A DNA stretch of 64,000 nucleotides from Burkholderia sp. NRF60-BP8 (GCF_001522585.2 NZ_CP013373.1:372001-436000), one strand, 5' to 3'. Shown: positions 17,285 through 29,178, counted from the stretch's first letter. The notes: generated by a model from the sequence alone, not told the origin. Program-made: numbers and translations.

Positions 17285-17917
17285 ATGATGAAAAAACTGT
17301 TCCTGATCCCCGTTTTCGCGGCGCTGTTCTCGTTCGGCAGCGCAGCTCACGCGCAAGTCGACCAGTCGAACCCGCAGGCGCTGATCAAGACGGCGACGCA
17401 GCAGGTGCTCGACGAAGTCAAGCAGCAGACGATCAAGCAGGGCGACACCAACCGCATCATCACGATCGTCAACAAGGACATCCTGCCGTACACCGATTTC
17501 CGCCGCACCACGCAGCTGGCGATGGGCCGCAACTGGCGCACGGCGACGGCCGAGCAGCAGCAGCAGGTTCAAGAGCAGTTCAAGCTGCTGCTGATCCGCA
17601 CGTATTCGGGTGCGCTCGCCCAACTGAAGCCGGACCAGCAGATCCAGTACCCGCCGTTCCGCGCCGATCCGGCCGATACCGACGTCGTGGTCAAGACGGT
17701 CGCGATGAACAACGGTCAGCCGGTCCAGATCGACTATCGCCTGTACAAGACGGCGAACGGCTGGAAGGTGTATGACCTGAACGTGCTCGGCGCATGGCTG
17801 ATCCAGACGTACCAGCAACAGTTCAACGAGAAGATCCAGCAAAGCGGCGTGGACGGCCTGATCAAGTTCCTGTCGCAGCGCAACCAGGAACTTGCCGCGG
17901 GCAAGCAAGCGTCGTGA
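17285..17917 (+). CDS. mlaC: Periplasmic phospholipid carrier MlaC
   Basis: The protein (about 210 residues) has a signal peptide, MMKKLFLIPVFAALFSFGSA, cleaved after AHA, and the MlaC/Ttg2D fold with IVNKDILPYTDFRRTTQLAMGRNWRTA in two parts. It ferries phospholipid between outer-membrane MlaA and the MlaFEDB complex. Starts are possible at 17273, 17285 or 17288; 17285 gives a classic basic signal-peptide N-terminus. The stop overlaps mlaB by four bases (GTGA). Confidence 0.93.
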   Translation: MMKKLFLIPVFAALFSFGSAAHAQVDQSNPQALIKTATQQVLDEVKQQTIKQGDTNRIITIVNKDILPYTDFRRTTQLAMGRNWRTATAEQQQQVQEQFKLLLIRTYSGALAQLKPDQQIQYPPFRADPADTDVVVKTVAMNNGQPVQIDYRLYKTANGWKVYDLNVLGAWLIQTYQQQFNEKIQQSGVDGLIKFLSQRNQELAAGKQAS

Positions 17918-18189
17918 GCGGCTTCGCAGCCGGTTCCTCGCTGACCGTCGCGAGCGCGAAGTCCGCGCTCGCGGACGGTCTAGCGCGCATCGGCGCCGGC
18001 GCGACCGCCGTCGATTGCGCGGCGCTGACGCAGTTCGACTCGTCCGCGCTCGCCGTGCTGCTCGCATGGCAACGTGCCGCCAAAGCGCGCGGCGCAACCC
18101 TCGACATCCTCAATCTCCCTCCGCAGCTCGCCAGCCTCGCGCGTGCCTACGGCGTCGACGCGCTCATCGACGGCACCGGGCGACATTGA
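17914..18189 (+). CDS. mlaB: STAS-domain protein MlaB
   Basis: The 91-residue STAS-domain protein has the diagnostic segment VDCAALTQFDSSALAVLLAW. It binds MlaF in the cytoplasm and stabilises the transporter. The GTG at 17914 overlaps the mlaC stop. The next gene follows after 191 bases, in which a CCTATAATC segment near 18276-18284 may be a promoter for the following ABC pair. Confidence 0.93.
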   Translation: MSGFAAGSSLTVASAKSALADGLARIGAGATAVDCAALTQFDSSALAVLLAWQRAAKARGATLDILNLPPQLASLARAYGVDALIDGTGRH

Positions 18190-18380
18190 CCTGTCCGACC
18201 GAAGCCTGCCGCGCCAGCCGGCGCGCGCACGCTTCAGGCCGCGCGCCGCCGGCGCCGGCTCCCCCAGCCGGTTTGCCCTATAATCAAGCGTTTTGCGGGG
18301 CAGCCAATCGGCGTCCGGCCCCCATTTTCTTTCGCAGCAAGCACAGAATAGGCGTCGCGGCCCTGGCGTCGCGCACAGTC

Positions 18381-19307
18381 ATGTCAGCCATAGAAATCCG
18401 TCACGTCAAGAAGCGCTACAAGTCGCTTCAGGCGCTCAAGGGCGTCAGCCTGTCGGTCGAGGAAGGCGAGTTTTTCGGTCTGCTCGGCCCCAACGGCGCA
18501 GGCAAGACCACGCTCATCAGCATCCTCGCCGGGCTCGCCCGGGCCGACGAAGGCAGTATCTCGGTGCTCGGTCACGACGTCGTCCAGGACTTCCGCAGCG
18601 CGCGCCGCGCACTCGGCGTCGTTCCGCAGGAGCTCGTTTTCGACCCGTTCTTCACCGTTCGCGAGACGCTGCGGATCCAGTCCGGCTATTTCGGGCTGCG
18701 CCGCAACGACGACTGGATCGATGAAGTGATGGCCAATCTCGATCTCACCGAGAAAGCCGACGCGAACATGCGCGCGCTGTCGGGCGGGATGAAGCGCCGC
18801 GTGCTCGTCGCGCAGGCGCTCGTGCACCGGCCGCCCGTGATCGTGCTCGACGAGCCGACCGCCGGCGTCGACGTCGAATTGCGCCAGACGCTGTGGAAAT
18901 TCATCTCGCGCCTGAATCGCGAGGGTCACACGATCGTGCTGACCACCCATTACCTCGAGGAAGCCGAGTCGCTGTGCGACCGCATCGCGATGCTGCGCCG
19001 CGGCGAAGTCGTCGCGCTCGACCGCACCGACGCGCTGCTGCGCCGCTTCGCGGGCCTGCAGCTGTACCTGCGGTTCGCGACGGGCGCGCTGCCGGCCGAG
19101 CTGCGCGGACTGGAAACCGACCCGGCCGCGCGCGCGCCGGGCGAGCACCTGCTGCGCCTCGCGAGTTACGACGAGGTCGAACGCATCCTCGCGCAATGCC
19201 GCGCGGCGGGCTGCACGTTCGACGAGATCGAGGTCCGCAAGGCCGACCTCGAGGACGTGTTCGTCCAGGTGATGAACGGGGCCGAGGTGATCGAGGGTCT
19301 GGCATGA
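18381..19307 (+). CDS. ABC-2 type transporter ATP-binding protein (YadG-like)
   Basis: The 308-residue ATPase has Walker A GPNGAGKTTLISIL, signature LSGGMKRRVLVAQAL, Walker B VIVLDEPTAGVD and the H-loop LTTHYLEEAE. It pairs with the permease that overlaps its stop by four bases. The pair matches YadG/YadH-type ABC-2 exporters of unsettled substrate. Position between mla genes and murA suggests envelope work, which is inference. Confidence 0.92.
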   Translation: MSAIEIRHVKKRYKSLQALKGVSLSVEEGEFFGLLGPNGAGKTTLISILAGLARADEGSISVLGHDVVQDFRSARRALGVVPQELVFDPFFTVRETLRIQSGYFGLRRNDDWIDEVMANLDLTEKADANMRALSGGMKRRVLVAQALVHRPPVIVLDEPTAGVDVELRQTLWKFISRLNREGHTIVLTTHYLEEAESLCDRIAMLRRGEVVALDRTDALLRRFAGLQLYLRFATGALPAELRGLETDPAARAPGEHLLRLASYDEVERILAQCRAAGCTFDEIEVRKADLEDVFVQVMNGAEVIEGLA

Positions 19308-20125
19308 ATCAACACTACCCACGCGAACTGCGTTCGCTGTCGTCCGAGGGGACGGCCCGGCGCGTGCCGGGAAGCGGGTTCCGCACGCTGTTCTACAAGG
19401 AACTGCTGCGTTTCTGGAAGGTGTCGTTCCAGACGGTGCTCGCGCCGATCGTCACCGCGCTGCTGTATCTGACGATCTTCGGCCATGCGCTGTCGGGCCG
19501 CGTCGAGGTCTATCCCGGTGTCGAATACGTGAGCTTTCTCGTGCCGGGCCTCGTGATGATGAGCGTGCTGCAGAACGCGTTCGCGAACAGCTCGTCGTCG
19601 CTGATCCAGTCGAAGATCACCGGCAACCTCGTGTTCATGCTGCTGCCGCCGCTGTCGTATCGCGACATCTTCGGCGCGTACGTGCTCGCGTCCGTCGTGC
19701 GCGGGCTCGCGGTCGGCGCGGGCGTGTTCGTCGTGACGATCTGGTTTATCCCGATGCACTTCGCGGCGCCGCTGTTCATCATTGCGTTCGCGCTGCTCGG
19801 CTCGGCGATCCTCGGCACGCTCGGCCTGATCGCCGGGATCTGGGCCGAGAAGTTCGACCAGCTCGCCGCGTTCCAGAACTTCCTGATCATGCCGCTGACG
19901 TTTCTGTCCGGCGTGTTCTATTCGACGCACTCGCTGCCGCCCGTGTGGCGTGAAGTGTCGCGTCTCAACCCGTTTTTCTACATGATCGACGGCTTCCGTT
20001 TCGGGTTCTTCGGCGCGTCCGACATCAACCCGTTCGCAAGCCTCGCGATCGTCACCGGTTTCTTCGTGCTGCTCGCGCTGATCGCGATGCGGCTGCTCGC
20101 GACCGGCTACAAACTGCGTCATTGA
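19304..20125 (+). CDS. ABC-2 type transporter permease (YadH-like)
   Basis: The 273-residue protein with about six membrane segments has the ABC-2 family patterns YVSFLVPGLVMMSVLQNAF, and PLTFLSGVFYSTHSLPPVW. It would form the membrane part of an exporter with the preceding ATPase. The first 25 residues are hydrophilic and variable. A 55-base gap separates it from ibaG. Confidence 0.92.
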   Translation: MNQHYPRELRSLSSEGTARRVPGSGFRTLFYKELLRFWKVSFQTVLAPIVTALLYLTIFGHALSGRVEVYPGVEYVSFLVPGLVMMSVLQNAFANSSSSLIQSKITGNLVFMLLPPLSYRDIFGAYVLASVVRGLAVGAGVFVVTIWFIPMHFAAPLFIIAFALLGSAILGTLGLIAGIWAEKFDQLAAFQNFLIMPLTFLSGVFYSTHSLPPVWREVSRLNPFFYMIDGFRFGFFGASDINPFASLAIVTGFFVLLALIAMRLLATGYKLRH

Positions 20126-20180
20126 TATCGACAGGCCGCGGCCGCCCTTGGGCGGCGCGCGCCGACAGGAGCCTTACACC

Positions 20181-20420
20181 ATGTTGCCGACTCCCGAACA
20201 GGTCAAGCAATACATCGCCGGCGGTCTCGCCTGCACGCATCTGGAAGTCGAAGGCGACGGCCAGCATTTCTTCGCGACGATCGTGTCGGCGGCCTTCGAA
20301 GGCAAGCGGCCGATCCAGCGGCACCAGCTCGTCTATGCGGCGCTCGGCGATCGCATGAAGCAGGAAATTCACGCGCTCAGCATGAAGACGCTGACGCCCG
20401 CCGAATGGCAGAACGCATAA
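20181..20420 (+). CDS. ibaG: BolA family protein IbaG
   Basis: The 79-residue BolA-like protein has the family core HLEVEGDGQHFFATIVSAAFEG and a C-terminal HALSMKTLTPAEW. Members bind iron-sulfur clusters with monothiol glutaredoxins. IbaG lies just before murA in many proteobacteria, as here. The ATG at 20181 has an AGGAG at 20167-20171. Confidence 0.9.
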   Translation: MLPTPEQVKQYIAGGLACTHLEVEGDGQHFFATIVSAAFEGKRPIQRHQLVYAALGDRMKQEIHALSMKTLTPAEWQNA

Positions 20421-20434
20421 ACGGAAATCACTGA

Positions 20435-21784
20435 GTGCAAGTCACCGCCAACGAGCGCGACGCCGTCCAGAGCGTCGCCACGGCACACCCGGCCGCCAAC
20501 GGGGAATCGCAGGGACAGGGGATGGACAAGCTGGTGATCGAAGGCGGTCGCCGGCTGTCCGGCGAGATCGTCGTGTCGGGCGCGAAGAACGCGGCGTTGC
20601 CGATCCTGTGCGCGGGGCTGCTCAGCGCCGAGCCGGTCGAGCTCGACAACGTGCCGAACCTGAAGGACGTGCGCACCACGCTGAAGGTGCTGAACCAGAT
20701 GGGCGTGAAGAGCGAGACCGACGGCTGCCGCGTGCAGCTCGACGCGTCGCGCGTCGACAACCTCGTCGCACCGTACGAGCTCGTGAAGACGATGCGCGCG
20801 TCGATCCTCGTGCTCGGGCCGCTGCTCGCGCGCTTCGGCGAGGCGAAGGTGTCGCTGCCGGGCGGCTGCGCGATCGGCGCGCGGCCGGTCGACCAGCACA
20901 TCAAGGGCCTGCAGGCGATGGGCGCCGAGATCAGCATCGAGCACGGCTTCATCGAAGCGCGCGCGAAGCGCCTGAAGGGCGCGCGCATCGTCACCGACAT
21001 GATCACGGTGACGGGGACCGAAAACCTGCTGATGGCGGCGACGCTCGCCGACGGCGAGACGGTGATCGAAAACGCCGCCCGCGAGCCGGAAGTGAGCGAT
21101 CTCGCACACTTGCTGGTCGCGATGGGCGCGAAAATCGACGGCATCGGCACCGACCGCCTCGTGATCCAGGGCGTCGAGCGGCTGCACGGCGCGCGCCATT
21201 CGGTGATCCCCGACCGCATCGAGGCCGGCACGTTCCTGTGCGCGGTCGCGGCGGCCGGCGGCGACGTGACGCTGACGGGCGTGCGCCCGCACATCCTCGA
21301 CGCGGTGATCGACAAGCTGCGCGAAGCGGGCGTGTCGATCGAGGAAGGTGACAGCTGGCTGCGCGTGAAGATGGACCGCCGCCCGTCGGCGGTGACGATC
21401 CGCACGTCGGAATACCCGGCATTCCCGACCGACATGCAGGCGCAGTTCATGGCCCTCAATACGGTCGCGACGGGCACCGCGCAGGTCGTCGAAACCATTT
21501 TCGAGAACCGCTTCATGCATGTGCAGGAGCTGAACCGGCTCGGCGCGAACATCACGATCGACGGCAACACGGCGCTCGTGACGGGTGTCGAGAAGCTGTC
21601 GGGCGCGAACGTGATGGCGACCGACCTGCGTGCGTCGGCGAGCCTCGTGATCGCCGGGCTGCGCGCCGACGGCGAAACGCTCGTCGACCGCATCTATCAC
21701 CTGGACCGCGGCTACGACCGCATGGAAACCAAACTGACCGCCGTCGGCGCGAACGTGCGCCGCCTTTCCGGGAGCCAAGCATGA
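20435..21784 (+). CDS. murA: UDP-N-acetylglucosamine 1-carboxyvinyltransferase
   Basis: MurA transfers enolpyruvate from PEP to UDP-GlcNAc, the first committed step of peptidoglycan synthesis, in the cytoplasm. The segment [17 protein letters not shown] carries the catalytic cysteine (normally the fosfomycin target), and [17 protein letters not shown] is near the start. Two starts are possible: GTG at 20435 (449 residues) and ATG at 20522 (420 residues, the common MurA length, preceded by GGGACAGGGG). I list the longer form because, as I recall, Burkholderia homologues keep a similar extension without the internal methionine. The stop overlaps hisG by four bases. Confidence 0.93.
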   Translation: MQVTANERDAVQSVATAHPAANGESQGQGMDKLVIEGGRRLSGEIVVSGAKNAALPILCAGLLSAEPVELDNVPNLKDVRTTLKVLNQMGVKSETDGCRVQLDASRVDNLVAPYELVKTMRASILVLGPLLARFGEAKVSLPGGCAIGARPVDQHIKGLQAMGAEISIEHGFIEARAKRLKGARIVTDMITVTGTENLLMAATLADGETVIENAAREPEVSDLAHLLVAMGAKIDGIGTDRLVIQGVERLHGARHSVIPDRIEAGTFLCAVAAAGGDVTLTGVRPHILDAVIDKLREAGVSIEEGDSWLRVKMDRRPSAVTIRTSEYPAFPTDMQAQFMALNTVATGTAQVVETIFENRFMHVQELNRLGANITIDGNTALVTGVEKLSGANVMATDLRASASLVIAGLRADGETLVDRIYHLDRGYDRMETKLTAVGANVRRLSGSQA

Positions 21785-22434
21785 GCGCGCCGCTGACCCT
21801 CGCCCTGTCGAAGGGCCGGATTTTCGAGGAAACCCTGCCGTTGCTGGCCGCCGCCGGCGTGCAGGTGGCCGAGGATCCGGAAACGTCGCGCAAGCTGATC
21901 CTGCCGACGACCGATCCGAACCTGCGCGTGATCATCGTGCGCGCGAGCGACGTGCCGACCTACGTCGAATACGGCGCGGCCGATTTCGGCGTGGCCGGCA
22001 AGGACGTGCTGGTCGAGCACGGCGGCTCGGGCCTGTACCAGCCGATCGATCTGAACATTGCGCGCTGCCGGATGTCGGTGGCCGTGCCGGCCGGTTTCGA
22101 CTACGCGAACGCGGTGCGCCAGGGCGCGCGCCTGCGGGTCGCGACCAAATACGTCGAAACGGCGCGCGAACACTTTGCCGCGAAGGGCGTGCACGTCGAC
22201 CTGATCAAGCTGTACGGCTCGATGGAGCTGGCGCCGCTGGTCGGGCTGGCCGATGCGATCGTCGACCTCGTCAGCTCGGGCGGCACGCTGAAGGCGAACA
22301 ATCTGGTCGAGGTCGAGGAGATCATGGCGATCTCGTCGCGCCTCGTCGTGAACCAGGCCGCGCTGAAGCTGAAGCGCGCGGCGCTCAAGCCGATCCTCGA
22401 CGCGTTCGAACGCGCGTCGCAGAATGGCGGTTGA
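21781..22434 (+). CDS. hisG: ATP phosphoribosyltransferase, short form
   Basis: The first enzyme of histidine synthesis joins PRPP and ATP. At 217 residues it is the short form, lacking the C-terminal regulatory domain; such forms need the HisZ subunit for activity and feedback control. No hisZ is in the window. Family segments are [16 protein letters not shown], and [19 protein letters not shown]. The ATG overlaps the murA stop, tying cell-wall and histidine genes in one transcript. Confidence 0.95.
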   Translation: MSAPLTLALSKGRIFEETLPLLAAAGVQVAEDPETSRKLILPTTDPNLRVIIVRASDVPTYVEYGAADFGVAGKDVLVEHGGSGLYQPIDLNIARCRMSVAVPAGFDYANAVRQGARLRVATKYVETAREHFAAKGVHVDLIKLYGSMELAPLVGLADAIVDLVSSGGTLKANNLVEVEEIMAISSRLVVNQAALKLKRAALKPILDAFERASQNGG

Positions 22435-22458
22435 GCGCATCACCGTAACGGAACTCCC

Positions 22459-23775
22459 ATGTCCATCACCATCCGCAAGCTCGATTCGACGAACGAAGAC
22501 TTCGGCGCCGCGCTGCGCGCCGTGCTCGCGTTCGAGGCGAGCGAAGACGAAGCGATCGAGCAATCGGTCGCGCAGATCCTCGCCGACGTGAAGTCGCGCG
22601 GCGACGCCGCGGTGCTCGAGTACACGAACCGCTTCGACCGGCTGAGCGCGGACAGCGTCGCCGCGCTCGAACTGCCGCAGGACGCGCTGCAGACGGCGCT
22701 CGACGGCCTCGCGCCGAAGGCGCGCGCGGCGCTGGAAGCCGCCGCGGCGCGGGTGCGCGCGTACCACGAGAAGCAGAAGATCGAGTGCGGCACGCATAGC
22801 TGGCAGTACACGGAAAGCGACGGCACGGTGCTCGGCCAGAAGGTCACGCCGCTCGACCGCGTCGGCCTGTACGTGCCGGGCGGCAAGGCCGCGTATCCGT
22901 CGTCGGTGCTGATGAACGCGATTCCCGCGCGCGTCGCGGGGGTCGGCGAGATCGTGATGGTCGTGCCGACGCCGGACGGCGTGAAGAACGACCTCGTGCT
23001 CGCCGCGGCGCTGCTCGGCGGCGTCGATCGCGTGTTCACGATCGGCGGCGCGCAGGCGGTCGGCGCGCTCGCGTACGGCACGGCGACGGTGCCGGCCGTC
23101 GACAAGATCTGCGGCCCCGGCAACGCGTACGTCGCGTCGGCGAAGCGCCGCGTATTCGGCACGGTCGGCATCGACATGATCGCCGGGCCGTCGGAAATCC
23201 TCGTGCTGTGCGACGGCACGACCGATCCGAATTGGGTCGCGATGGACCTGTTCTCGCAGGCCGAGCACGACGAACTCGCGCAGTCGATCCTGCTGTGCCC
23301 GGACGGTGCGTTCCTCGATCGCGTCGAGAAGGCGATCGACGAGCTGCTGCCGACGATGCCGCGCCAGGACGTGATCCGTGCGTCGCTCGAGGGGCGCGGC
23401 GCGCTGATCAAGGTGCGCGACATGGCCGAGGCGTGCCGGATCGCGAACGACATCGCGCCGGAACACCTCGAGATCTCGGCGCTGGAGCCGCAGCAATGGG
23501 GCCAGCAGATCCGCCATGCGGGCGCGATCTTCCTCGGCCGCTATACGAGCGAAAGCCTCGGCGACTACTGCGCGGGGCCGAACCACGTGCTGCCGACGTC
23601 GCGCACCGCGCGCTTCTCGTCGCCGCTCGGCGTGTACGACTTCATCAAGCGCTCGAGCCTGATCGAGGTCAGCGCGGAAGGTGCGCAGACGCTCGGCGAG
23701 ATCGCGTCCGAGCTCGCGTACGGCGAAGGGCTGCAGGCGCATGCGAGGAGCGCAGAGTTCCGGATGAAGGGCTGA
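22459..23775 (+). CDS. hisD: Histidinol dehydrogenase
   Basis: The 438-residue enzyme carries out the last two oxidations, histidinol to histidine, with NAD+ and zinc. The signature region is clear: [22 protein letters not shown] with the catalytic Glu-His, and [15 protein letters not shown]. It lies 24 bases after hisG. The 141 bases to hisC hold no supported gene. Confidence 0.96.
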   Translation: MSITIRKLDSTNEDFGAALRAVLAFEASEDEAIEQSVAQILADVKSRGDAAVLEYTNRFDRLSADSVAALELPQDALQTALDGLAPKARAALEAAAARVRAYHEKQKIECGTHSWQYTESDGTVLGQKVTPLDRVGLYVPGGKAAYPSSVLMNAIPARVAGVGEIVMVVPTPDGVKNDLVLAAALLGGVDRVFTIGGAQAVGALAYGTATVPAVDKICGPGNAYVASAKRRVFGTVGIDMIAGPSEILVLCDGTTDPNWVAMDLFSQAEHDELAQSILLCPDGAFLDRVEKAIDELLPTMPRQDVIRASLEGRGALIKVRDMAEACRIANDIAPEHLEISALEPQQWGQQIRHAGAIFLGRYTSESLGDYCAGPNHVLPTSRTARFSSPLGVYDFIKRSSLIEVSAEGAQTLGEIASELAYGEGLQAHARSAEFRMKG

Positions 23776-23916
23776 CCGCGCATGGTGCGCGGGGCCGGGC
23801 GGGCGCGCAGGCGCCGGCACCGGCGGCCCCGGATCGACGCAGGAGACGAGTGCAGGGCGGCAGCCGCCGCCTTGCCGACCATTTGACGCCGGCGCGACGC
23901 ACGCCGGCTTGAGACC

Positions 23917-24990
23917 ATGACGACGCCACAAGACATCATTCGCCGCGACGTGCTCGCGATGACGAGCTACCCGGTTCCCGACGCGAGCGGATTCGTGAAG
24001 CTCGACGCGATGGAGAACCCGTATCCGCTGCCGGCGCCGCTCGCCGCGGCGCTTGGCGAGCGGCTCGCGCAGGTCGCGCTGAACCGCTACCCGGCGCCGC
24101 GCCCGGCCGCGCTGCTCGACAAGCTGCGCCACGCGATGCGCGTGCCGGCCGGTTGCGACGTGCTGCTCGGCAACGGTTCCGACGAAATCATCAGCATGAT
24201 CGCGGTCGCGTGCGCGCGGCCGGGCGCGAAGGTGCTCGCGCCGGTGCCGGGCTTCGTGATGTACGAGCTTTCGGCGAAGCTCGCGCAGCTCGAATTCGTC
24301 GGCGTGCCGCTGAAGGCCGACCTGACGCTCGACGTCGACGCGATGCTTGCGGCGATCGAGGAGCACCGGCCGGCGATCGTCTATCTCGCGTATCCGAACA
24401 ACCCCACCGGCACGCTGTACGACGATGCCGACGTCGAGCGGATCGTCGCGGCCGCGCGGCACAGCCTGATCGTGATCGACGAGGCGTACCAGCCGTTCGC
24501 GGAGCGCTCGTGGCTGCCGCGTGCCGCCGAGTTCGACAACGTCGTCGTGATGCGCACGGTGTCGAAGCTCGGCCTCGCGGGTATCCGCCTCGGCTATCTC
24601 GTCGGCTCGCCCGCCTGGCTGAACGAATTCGACAAGGTGCGCCCGCCGTACAACATCAACGTGCTGACCCAGGCGACCGCCGATTTCCTGCTCGATCACC
24701 TCGACGTGCTCGATGCGCAGGCGGCGCAATTGCGTGCGGAGCGCGCGCGCCTCGCGCAGGCGGTGGCCGCGCTGCCGGGCGCGACGGTGTTCCCGAGCGC
24801 CGGCAACTTCCTGCTGGTGCGCGTGCCGGACGCGGCTGCCGTGTTCGATGCGCTGCTCACCGAGCGGGTGCTGGTCAAAAACGTGAGTAAAATGCATCCA
24901 TTACTGGCCGAATGCGTGCGGCTGACCGTCGGTTCTCCCGACGAAAACGCCCGCCTGCTGGCCGCCTTGAAACTCGCGCTGCCCGGTTGA
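23917..24990 (+). CDS. hisC: Histidinol-phosphate aminotransferase
   Basis: The 357-residue class I/II PLP enzyme converts imidazole acetol phosphate to histidinol phosphate with glutamate. Visible residues are YPNNPTGTL, the aspartate of VIDEAYQPF, the PLP lysine in [15 protein letters not shown] and the arginine in ECVRLTVG. The gene order hisG-D-C-B follows the pathway cluster. Confidence 0.95.
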   Translation: MTTPQDIIRRDVLAMTSYPVPDASGFVKLDAMENPYPLPAPLAAALGERLAQVALNRYPAPRPAALLDKLRHAMRVPAGCDVLLGNGSDEIISMIAVACARPGAKVLAPVPGFVMYELSAKLAQLEFVGVPLKADLTLDVDAMLAAIEEHRPAIVYLAYPNNPTGTLYDDADVERIVAAARHSLIVIDEAYQPFAERSWLPRAAEFDNVVVMRTVSKLGLAGIRLGYLVGSPAWLNEFDKVRPPYNINVLTQATADFLLDHLDVLDAQAAQLRAERARLAQAVAALPGATVFPSAGNFLLVRVPDAAAVFDALLTERVLVKNVSKMHPLLAECVRLTVGSPDENARLLAALKLALPG

Positions 24991-25055
24991 GCCCAGGGCG
25001 CGGCGGCGCGCGACGATCAATCCCCATTTACATCAGACTCGATCAAGGAATTGCC

Positions 25056-25643
25056 ATGCGTGTGGCGGAAGTCGTTCGCAATACCAGCGAAACGCAGATC
25101 CGTGTGAAGCTCGATCTCGACGGCACCGGCCGGCAGAAGCTGGCCACCGGCGTGCCGTTTCTCGACCATATGCTCGACCAGATCGCGCGACACGGTCTGG
25201 TCGATCTCGAGGTCGAAGCGCATGGCGACACGCATATCGACGATCACCACACGGTCGAGGACGTCGGCATCACGCTTGGCCAGGCCGTCGCGAAGGCGAT
25301 CGGCGATCGCAAGGGCATCCGCCGCTACGGCCATTCGTACGTGCCGCTCGACGAGGCGCTGTCGCGCGTCGTGATCGACTTCTCGGGCCGGCCCGGCCTC
25401 GAATTCCACGTGCCGTTCACGCGCGCGCGGATCGGCACGTTCGACGTCGACCTGTCGATCGAGTTCTTCCGCGGGTTCGTGAACCACGCGGGCGTCACGC
25501 TGCACATCGACAACCTGCGCGGGATCAACGCGCACCATCAGCTCGAGACGGTGTTCAAGGCCTTCGGCCGCGCGCTGCGCGCGGCGGTGGAGCTCGACGA
25601 GCGCGCGGCGGGGCAGATTCCGTCGACGAAAGGAAGCCTCTGA
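25056..25643 (+). CDS. hisB: Imidazoleglycerol-phosphate dehydratase
   Basis: The 195-residue protein is the monofunctional dehydratase; the histidinol-phosphate phosphatase domain found in enteric HisB is absent. The metal-binding signatures [16 protein letters not shown] and [20 protein letters not shown] are complete. The ATG at 25056 follows AAGGAA at 25045-25050. Confidence 0.95.
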   Translation: MRVAEVVRNTSETQIRVKLDLDGTGRQKLATGVPFLDHMLDQIARHGLVDLEVEAHGDTHIDDHHTVEDVGITLGQAVAKAIGDRKGIRRYGHSYVPLDEALSRVVIDFSGRPGLEFHVPFTRARIGTFDVDLSIEFFRGFVNHAGVTLHIDNLRGINAHHQLETVFKAFGRALRAAVELDERAAGQIPSTKGSL

Positions 25644-25704
25644 ACGTCCGAACGGACTGCGCTCGGGACAACCTCACGGCTTCGGCGCGCGGCGCCGGCT
25701 TGCG

Positions 25705-26325
25705 ATGGATCTGCTCAAATCGTTCATTTCGCTGCTCGCGCTGATCAATCCGGTCGGCGCGGTGCCGTTCTTCCTGAGCCTGACGGCGCAGCAGACGGAA
25801 GCCGAGCGGCGGCGCACGATCCGGATCGCGTCGGTGTCGGTGTTCTGCGTGATGACGGTGACCGCGCTGCTCGGGCAGCAGATCATCCACTTCTTCGGCA
25901 TTTCGGTCGGATCGCTCGAAGTCGGCGGCGGGATCATCATGCTGCTGATGGCGATCAACATGCTCAACGCGCAGATCGGCAACACGCGATCGACGCCCGA
26001 GGAGCGCGACGAAGCCGAGCTGAAGGACAACATCGCGGTCGTGCCGCTGGCGATTCCGCTGCTCACGGGCCCCGGCTCGATCAGCACGGTGATCGTCTAT
26101 GCGGCGAGCGCGCATCACTGGTATGAGCGGGCCGGGCTGGTCGCGATCGGCGCGGCCCTGGCTTTTCTGTGTTTCGTCGCGATGCGGCTCGCCGAGCCGA
26201 TCGCGAACTGGATCGGCCGCACCGGCATCAACATCGCCACGCGGCTGATGGGTCTGATGCTGTCGGCGCTGGCGGTGGAATTCATCGTCAATGGACTGAG
26301 GGCGCTACTGCCTGCACTGAGATGA
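25705..26325 (+). CDS. marC: MarC family integral membrane protein
   Basis: The 206-residue protein has six predicted membrane segments and the MarC family N-terminus ([20 protein letters not shown]) plus [16 protein letters not shown]. The function of the family is not established; the earlier link with multiple antibiotic resistance was not upheld. It sits inside the his operon, and its last four bases overlap the hisH start, so it is translated with the pathway genes. Confidence 0.92.
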   Translation: MDLLKSFISLLALINPVGAVPFFLSLTAQQTEAERRRTIRIASVSVFCVMTVTALLGQQIIHFFGISVGSLEVGGGIIMLLMAINMLNAQIGNTRSTPEERDEAELKDNIAVVPLAIPLLTGPGSISTVIVYAASAHHWYERAGLVAIGAALAFLCFVAMRLAEPIANWIGRTGINIATRLMGLMLSALAVEFIVNGLRALLPALR

Positions 26326-26963
26326 AAACTTCGATTGCGATTGTGGATTATGGGATGGGCAACCTGCGCTCGGTCGCGCAGGCGCTCAAGAAGGCGGAAC
26401 CGGCCGCCGACGTGGCGATCGTCGACACGCCGGCCGCGATTCGCGCGGCCGACCGCGTCGTGCTGCCCGGCCAGGGCGCGATGCCGGACTGCATGCGCTG
26501 CCTCGGCGAATCGGGGCTGCAGGAAGCGGTGATCGAAGCGTCGCGCACGAAGCCGCTGCTCGGCGTGTGCGTCGGCGAGCAGATGCTGTTCGACTGGAGC
26601 GCGGAAGGCGACACGAAGGGCCTCGGGCTGCTGCCCGGCAAGGTCGTGCGCTTCGAGCTCGACGGCCGGCTGCAGGACGACGGCTCGCGCTTCAAGGTGC
26701 CGCAGATGGGCTGGAACCGCGTGCGCCAGGCGCGGCCGCACCCGCTGTGGGACGGCGTGCCCGACGACGCGTATTTCTACTTCGTGCACAGCTATTACGT
26801 GACGCCGGACAACCCGGCGCACACGGTCGGCGAAACGGCCTACGGCGCGCCGTTTACGTCCGCGGTCGCGCGGGACAATCTCTTCGCGACCCAATTCCAC
26901 CCCGAGAAAAGCGCGGAGGTCGGGTTGCGTCTGTATCGCAACTTCGTACACTGGAAACCGTAA
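26322..26963 (+). CDS. hisH: Imidazole glycerol phosphate synthase, glutaminase subunit
   Basis: The 213-residue class I glutamine amidotransferase has the nucleophile cysteine in [12 protein letters not shown] and the His-Glu pair in TQFHPEKS. It feeds ammonia to HisF. The start overlaps marC. The 163 bases to hisA contain a weak promoter-like TACTAA near 27044-27049, so an internal start of transcription is possible. Confidence 0.95.
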   Translation: MKTSIAIVDYGMGNLRSVAQALKKAEPAADVAIVDTPAAIRAADRVVLPGQGAMPDCMRCLGESGLQEAVIEASRTKPLLGVCVGEQMLFDWSAEGDTKGLGLLPGKVVRFELDGRLQDDGSRFKVPQMGWNRVRQARPHPLWDGVPDDAYFYFVHSYYVTPDNPAHTVGETAYGAPFTSAVARDNLFATQFHPEKSAEVGLRLYRNFVHWKP

Positions 26964-27126
26964 ACGTGGTGCGCGAGCCACAGTCGATCTGGCCGAACGG
27001 CCTGTCGCGCGGGGCTTGCCCGCTTAAGCGCCGATAGAGTTGTACTAAACTAGCGAGACGGCGCGGCACCGGTTTGGCCGGTACGCGCCGGATTCTTTTC
27101 ATTTTCCACGACGACACCCGATTGCT

Positions 27127-27882
27127 ATGTTGCTGATTCCGGCCATCGACCTCAAAGACGGTCAGTGTGTGCGCCTCAAACAGGGCGATATGGACCAGGC
27201 CACGATTTTCTCCGAGGACCCGGCGGCGATGGCCCGCAAGTGGGTCGATCTCGGCGCCCGGCGGCTCCATCTCGTCGACCTGAACGGCGCATTCGCCGGC
27301 AAGCCGAAGAATCTCGAGGCGATCGAAGCGATCCTCGACGAAGTCGGCGACGAAATCCCGGTGCAGCTCGGCGGCGGCATCCGCAGCCTCGAGACGATCG
27401 AGAAGTATCTCGACGCCGGCCTGTCCTATGTGATCATCGGCACGGCCGCCGTGAAGAATCCGGGCTTTCTGCAGGACGCATGCACCGCGTTCGCGGGCAA
27501 CATCATCGTCGGGCTGGACGCGAAGGAAGGCAAGGTCGCGACCGACGGCTGGAGCAAGCTGACCGGCCACGAAGTGATCGATCTCGCGAAGAAGTTCGAG
27601 GACTACGGCGTCGAATCGATCGTCTACACGGACATCGGCCGCGACGGGATGCTGCAGGGCATCAACATCGACGCGACCGTGAAGCTCGCGCAGGCGGTCG
27701 GCATCCCGGTGATCGCGAGCGGCGGCCTGTCGAACCTCACGGACATCGAGAGCCTGTGCGAAGTGGAAGAGCACGGCGTCGAAGGCGTGATCTGCGGCCG
27801 TGCGATCTACTCCGGCGATCTCGATTTCGCGGCCGCGCAAAAGCGCGCGGACGAACTGAACGGCGAACTCGACAACGCGTAA
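27127..27882 (+). CDS. hisA: Phosphoribosylformimino-5-aminoimidazole carboxamide ribotide isomerase
   Basis: The 251-residue half-barrel-duplicated TIM barrel has [12 protein letters not shown] with the catalytic aspartate, LGGGIRS, and [12 protein letters not shown] with the second aspartate. It isomerises ProFAR to PRFAR, the HisF substrate. Downstream, two perfect hairpins precede hisF. Confidence 0.95.
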   Translation: MLLIPAIDLKDGQCVRLKQGDMDQATIFSEDPAAMARKWVDLGARRLHLVDLNGAFAGKPKNLEAIEAILDEVGDEIPVQLGGGIRSLETIEKYLDAGLSYVIIGTAAVKNPGFLQDACTAFAGNIIVGLDAKEGKVATDGWSKLTGHEVIDLAKKFEDYGVESIVYTDIGRDGMLQGINIDATVKLAQAVGIPVIASGGLSNLTDIESLCEVEEHGVEGVICGRAIYSGDLDFAAAQKRADELNGELDNA

Positions 27883-27901
27883 CCGCGGTCGTCGCGTTCG
27901 C

Positions 27902-27951
27902 CGGGGCTGCCCGCGAGCAGCCCCGACCGGAAGCCTCGCGCGAGGCTTCCG
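27902..27951 (+). repeat. Two adjacent perfect hairpins between hisA and hisF
   Basis: The first inverted repeat pairs 27902-27910 with 27917-27925 (9 bp). The second spans 27928-27951 and is a near-continuous palindrome (CGGAAGCCTCG with its complement). Neither is followed by a T-tract. They may be RNA processing or stability elements or a weak bidirectional structure within the his transcript. Confidence 0.6.
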
Positions 27952-27988
27952 CAACCGGCCGTCCCAGCGCGGCATTTGGCGCAACATC

Positions 27989-28761
<773 letters not shown>

Positions 28762-28762
<1 letters not shown>

Positions 28763-29178
28763 TGAATACCGAAACGAAATCCCTGCCCGCGTGGCTCGAC
28801 AAAGTCCGCTGGGACGACAACGGCCTCGTGCCGGTGATCGCGCAGGAAGCGTCGACGAACGACGTGCTGATGTTCGCGTGGATGAATCGCGAGGCGCTCG
28901 CGAAGACGATCGAGACCCGGCGCGCGGTCTATTATTCGCGGTCGCGCAAGCGCCTGTGGTTCAAGGGCGAGGAGTCGGGCCACGTGCAGCACGTGCACGA
29001 GGTGCGGCTCGACTGCGACGAGGACGTCGTGCTGCTGAAGGTCGAACAGGTGTCGGGCATCGCGTGCCACACCGGCCGGCATTCGTGCTTCTTCCAGAAA
29101 TTCGAAGGCACCGTGGACGGCGGCGACTGGGTCGCGGTCGAGCCGGTGCTGAAAGACCCCGAACACATCTACAAATGA
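28762..29178 (+). CDS. hisI: Phosphoribosyl-AMP cyclohydrolase
   Basis: The 138-residue monofunctional zinc enzyme has [20 protein letters not shown] and the metal ligands in [13 protein letters not shown] and [11 protein letters not shown]. It opens the adenine ring of PR-AMP. It is separate from hisE, unlike the fused enteric HisIE. It overlaps hisE by four bases. Confidence 0.95.

Noticed and set aside
21712..24897. Leftward open frame of about 1061 codons antisense to hisG, hisD and hisC
   Set aside because: It is the antisense shadow of three well-identified his genes and has no recognisable domain.
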